This document shows positions 4,920-7,260 of a stretch of DNA of 7,260 nucleotides, one piece after another. Source of the DNA: Bacteroidota bacterium (GTDB lineage: Bacteria; Bacteroidota; Bacteroidia; Chitinophagales; Chitinophagaceae); NCBI GenBank assembly GCA_023392575.1, contig JAEVYV010000111.1, positions 1 to 7,260 of the forward strand. The letters are read 5' to 3'. Under the pieces are notes generated by a model, which saw nothing but the letters and a program-made list of their open reading frames with translations, made no database searches and was not told the origin of the DNA. Within the stretch, counting starts at the first letter, position 1, and each line of letters opens with the position of its first letter. The position numbers and the translations under genes were made by a program.

Positions 4920-6602
4920 ATGACCACAGGTACATTCATCAAATACGATCCTGCAAAATATAAAACGCCTACCGGTACAAGCCTCAACTGTAAAGGCTGG
5001 ATCCAGGAAGCGGCGCTGCGCATGCTGCTGAATAATTTAGATCCCGAAGTAGCCGAGCGGCCCGACGATTTGATTGTTTACGGCGGCCGGGGCAAGGCGG
5101 CCCGAAACTTTGAAGCCCTGGATAACATCATTGCCGCCTTAAAAATTTTGGAAAACGACGAATCGCTTTTGATCCAAAGCGGCAAACCCGTGGGTATCTT
5201 GAAAACCCATAAAGATGCGCCCCGGGTGCTGCTTTCCAATTCGCAATTGGTACCCAACTGGGCCAACTGGAAGCATTTTGAAGAGCTGGAGAAAAAAGGC
5301 CTGATGATGTACGGGCAGATGACGGCGGGCAGTTGGATTTATATTGGCTCGCAAGGCATAGTGCAGGGCACTTATGAAACCTATGCCGCTGCCGCAGACA
5401 AGCATTTTGGCGGTTCGCTGAAAGGTACGCTGAACGTTACTGCCGGACTGGGCGGCATGGGGGGCGCCCAACCCTTGGCTATTACCATGAACGAAGGCGT
5501 GGCCCTGGTGGCGGAAGTGGAAGAGTGGCGCATCGACAAGCGGCTGGAAACAAAATACCTCGATGAAAAGATCCGCGATATTGACGAAGCAATTGACAAG
5601 GCCCTGGCGTATAAAAACCGGGGAAAGGCCGTGAGCATTGGCGTGCTGTGCAATGCGGTTCACTTGCTGGAACGACTGGTGACAAGAAACATTGTGCCCG
5701 ATACCCTGACCGATCAAACCTCGGCCCACGATCCCCTGATCGGGTACTGGCCACACGAGATTTCCTATGAGCAGGCCAAAGTGTTGCGGGAGGAAAATCC
5801 GGAGCAGTATTTGGAATATGCATACAACTCTATGTACCGCCATGTGCAACTGATGCTGGAATTACAAAAAATGGGCGCCGTTACCTTTGATTACGGCAAT
5901 AACATTCGGGCAAGAGCAAAAGAAAAGGGTTTGCAAAATGCTTTTGACTTTCCAGGTTTTGTTCCGGCTTATATCCGTCCGCTTTTTTGCGAGGGAAAGG
6001 GGCCTTTTCGCTGGGCGGCCCTGAGCGGCGATCCCGCCGACATTGCCGTGACCGATGAAGTGATTGCAGCCATGTTTCCCCATAATAAATCCCTGCAACG
6101 GTGGCTGAAGCTGGCCAAAGAACGGATTGCCTTTCAGGGCCTGCCGGCCCGCATTTGCTGGCTGGGACAAGGCGAAAGGGAAAAAGCCGGTTTGGCCTTT
6201 AACGAACTGGTGAAAAGCGGCAAATTAAAAGCGCCCATTGTTATTGGACGGGATCATTTGGATACGGGTTCCGTGGCGTCTCCCAACCGCGAAACCGAAG
6301 CCATGATGGACGGAAGCGACGCCGTTGCCGACTGGCCCATTTTAAATGCATTGGTGAACACGGCCGGCGGCGCCAGTTGGGTGAGCCTGCACCACGGTGG
6401 CGGCGTAGGCATGGGGTATAGCATTCACGCCGGGATGGTTATTGTGGCCGATGGGTCGGAAGAAGCAGCGGCAAGGCTAAGCCGTGTGCTGCGCAACGAT
6501 CCGGGAATGGGAGTGATCCGTCATGCCGATGCGGGCTACGAGCTGGCAAAAGAAACCGCCCGGCAAAATGGCTTGGATCTGGAAGAGCGGTTAAAAAAAT
6601 AA
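4920..6602 (+). CDS. hutU: urocanate hydratase (urocanase)
   Basis: Second enzyme of histidine degradation: adds water to urocanate to give 4-imidazolone-5-propionate, using tightly bound NAD+ as an electrophile; cytoplasmic homodimer in known members. 560 residues, matching the usual ~555-560. Seen directly: [10 protein letters not shown] (54-63), [20 protein letters not shown] (133-152), the NAD-binding Gly-rich [10 protein letters not shown] (176-185), [15 protein letters not shown] segment (208-217), [10 protein letters not shown] (264-273), FDYGNNIR (323-330), [16 protein letters not shown] (342-357), [10 protein letters not shown] (363-372), [16 protein letters not shown] (405-420) with the conserved Cys413, [20 protein letters not shown] (443-462) and [13 protein letters not shown] (489-501). 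The ATG at 4920 fits the family N-terminus; no Shine-Dalgarno is visible. No other hut gene is in the window, so histidase, imidazolonepropionase and the last step must be encoded elsewhere. Intact, no odd features. Confidence 0.98.
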   Translation: MTTGTFIKYDPAKYKTPTGTSLNCKGWIQEAALRMLLNNLDPEVAERPDDLIVYGGRGKAARNFEALDNIIAALKILENDESLLIQSGKPVGILKTHKDAPRVLLSNSQLVPNWANWKHFEELEKKGLMMYGQMTAGSWIYIGSQGIVQGTYETYAAAADKHFGGSLKGTLNVTAGLGGMGGAQPLAITMNEGVALVAEVEEWRIDKRLETKYLDEKIRDIDEAIDKALAYKNRGKAVSIGVLCNAVHLLERLVTRNIVPDTLTDQTSAHDPLIGYWPHEISYEQAKVLREENPEQYLEYAYNSMYRHVQLMLELQKMGAVTFDYGNNIRARAKEKGLQNAFDFPGFVPAYIRPLFCEGKGPFRWAALSGDPADIAVTDEVIAAMFPHNKSLQRWLKLAKERIAFQGLPARICWLGQGEREKAGLAFNELVKSGKLKAPIVIGRDHLDTGSVASPNRETEAMMDGSDAVADWPILNALVNTAGGASWVSLHHGGGVGMGYSIHAGMVIVADGSEEAAARLSRVLRNDPGMGVIRHADAGYELAKETARQNGLDLEERLKK

Positions 6603-6605
6603 AGC

Positions 6606-6637
6606 TGTACCAGGCAATGGTAAAATTGCCTAGTACA
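6606..6637 (+). terminator. hairpin after urocanate hydratase, no T tract
   Basis: TGTAC-C-AGGCAAT (6606-6618) pairs with ATTGCCT-A-GTACA (6625-6637): 12 base pairs with one C/A mismatch and a 6-nt loop, only 3 nt past the stop codon. There is no following T run, so it may act as an mRNA 3'-end stabiliser or a weak terminator rather than a classical one. Confidence 0.45.
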
Positions 6638-6666
6638 CTTACGAGGCATCCATCTCAAAACCACTC

Positions 6667-6697
6667 TTGGTACTTTGCTATTTTAGGCGATACTTTG
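6667..6697 (+). promoter_or_regulatory. possible promoter of the lipoprotein gene
   Basis: TTG (6667-6669) and, 21 nt on, TACTTTG (6691-6697) resemble the Bacteroidota promoter, but the -7 element is one base short of TAnnTTTG. TACTTTGC occurs twice, 20 bp apart (6671-6678 and 6691-6698), which may be a regulator half-site pair or chance. The lipoprotein ATG lies about 95 nt downstream. Confidence 0.3.
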
Positions 6698-6791
6698 CAT
6701 CGGTATTATAAACAAGCCATAATATCCTTTAAACTTTAATGGTGGTTGCCAGTCTATCACCCATCATTAAACGAAAAACTAAAACAACCCT

Positions 6792-7260
6792 ATGCAATTA
6801 AACTTCCGCCTTTTGTCAGTGGTTACCCTGACCGTTTTTATTACGTTCACTGCCTGTAAAAAAGATGCCAGCGAGCAGCAACAGCAGCAAGAGCCCGACC
6901 AGGAACTAAATGCCCATGTGCTCGACCAGTCTTTTGTTTCCTCGGGCATGGATGCCGCCACCCTGGATGTGAACACAGCCCTGGAAATGAATTCTTCGTT
7001 TAGCGGCCGGATCATGGGTGACAGCATTTGCGCCGCTACCGTTGTTTTTGACACCTTAAACAGCGCCCGGAAAATCACCATCACCTACAACGGGGCCGAT
7101 TGCGGGGGCTTCAGCAGCCGCAGTGGCAATATCGTTATTTCCATGGCTGCGGGCGTACGCTGGAAAAACGCAGGCGCCCAGATAAACCTGACGTTTAATA
7201 ATTTCAAGATCGTTCGCACCAGAGATCAAAAAAGCATTACCCTGAACGGCACCCATACCC
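6792..7260 (+). CDS. secreted lipoprotein of unknown function, N-terminal part (cut by right edge)
   Basis: The first 156 residues are in the window with no stop. Residues 1-22 form a lipoprotein signal peptide: short N-terminus with Arg6, hydrophobic LLSVVTLTVFITF (7-19), and lipobox FTAC with Cys22 as the lipidated residue, followed by KKD, as in many Bacteroidota lipoproteins. The mature start has a Gln run (29-33) in an acidic linker. From about residue 55 the sequence alternates in a way that suggests beta strands (SICAATVVFDTL, RKITITYNGADCGG, GNIVISMAAGVRWKNAGAQI, LTFNNFKIVR, KSITLNGTH). Cys80 and Cys104 could form a disulfide. It resembles hypothetical lipoproteins I associate with Chitinophagaceae, but no function can be assigned. 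The ATG at 6792 follows an A-rich leader without Shine-Dalgarno. It lies 189 bp from urocanate hydratase, beyond a hairpin, so it is probably a separate transcription unit. Confidence 0.85.
   Translation, partial: MQLNFRLLSVVTLTVFITFTACKKDASEQQQQQEPDQELNAHVLDQSFVSSGMDAATLDVNTALEMNSSFSGRIMGDSICAATVVFDTLNSARKITITYNGADCGGFSSRSGNIVISMAAGVRWKNAGAQINLTFNNFKIVRTRDQKSITLNGTHT

Noticed and set aside
5139..5849. Long leftward frame (236 codons) inside urocanate hydratase
   Set aside because: It is antisense to a complete, strongly conserved enzyme; long antisense frames are common in GC-richer codon usage.
6671..6698. TACTTTGC pair as a repeat array or CRISPR-like element
   Set aside because: Only two 8-bp copies 20 bp apart; at most a promoter or regulator half-site.

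Overview
The window looks like chromosomal DNA of a Bacteroidota bacterium, plausibly a member of the Chitinophagaceae (inference). The reasons are start codons without Shine-Dalgarno sequences but with A/T-rich leaders, several matches to the Bacteroidota sigma-factor promoter pattern (TTG, about 20 nt, TAnnTTTG), a Cys-KK lipoprotein of a kind common in that phylum, and the character of the encoded proteins. There is no CRISPR array, tRNA, rRNA, insertion sequence or phage gene.

Layout from left to right. (1) On the minus strand, cut by the left edge, lies the N-terminal 142 residues of a class II fructose-bisphosphate aldolase. (2) Also on the minus strand is a two-gene operon. A leaderless BtuF/FhuD-like substrate-binding-type protein (1670-2470) is followed with zero spacing (TAG|ATG) by an unrecognised 358-residue protein (593-1669) in which protein-kinase/aminoglycoside-phosphotransferase-like motifs can be picked out. 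(3) About 800 bp carry no convincing gene (2471-3268) but a lot of structure on the minus strand: a good promoter match, a 15-bp pairing that begins at the predicted transcript start, degenerate ~40-nt repeats, a nested two-stem element and an intrinsic terminator. Together these look like a structured 5' leader with an attenuator in front of the binding-protein operon, or a separate ~390-nt small RNA. (4) A cystathionine beta-synthase type PLP enzyme with two C-terminal CBS domains (3269-4624, minus) has its own terminator and its own candidate promoter. (5) Divergently transcribed from it is a complete urocanate hydratase (4920-6602, plus), followed by a hairpin. (6) The N-terminal 156 residues of a secreted lipoprotein (6792 onward, plus) run off the right edge.

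The annotated enzymes are housekeeping or catabolic: glycolysis/gluconeogenesis, sulfur amino-acid metabolism and histidine degradation. They do not form one pathway. The least ordinary part is the 593-3002 block: the putative leader RNA, the binding protein without a signal peptide, and the tightly coupled kinase-like protein. No known defence, mobile or biosynthetic system was recognised.
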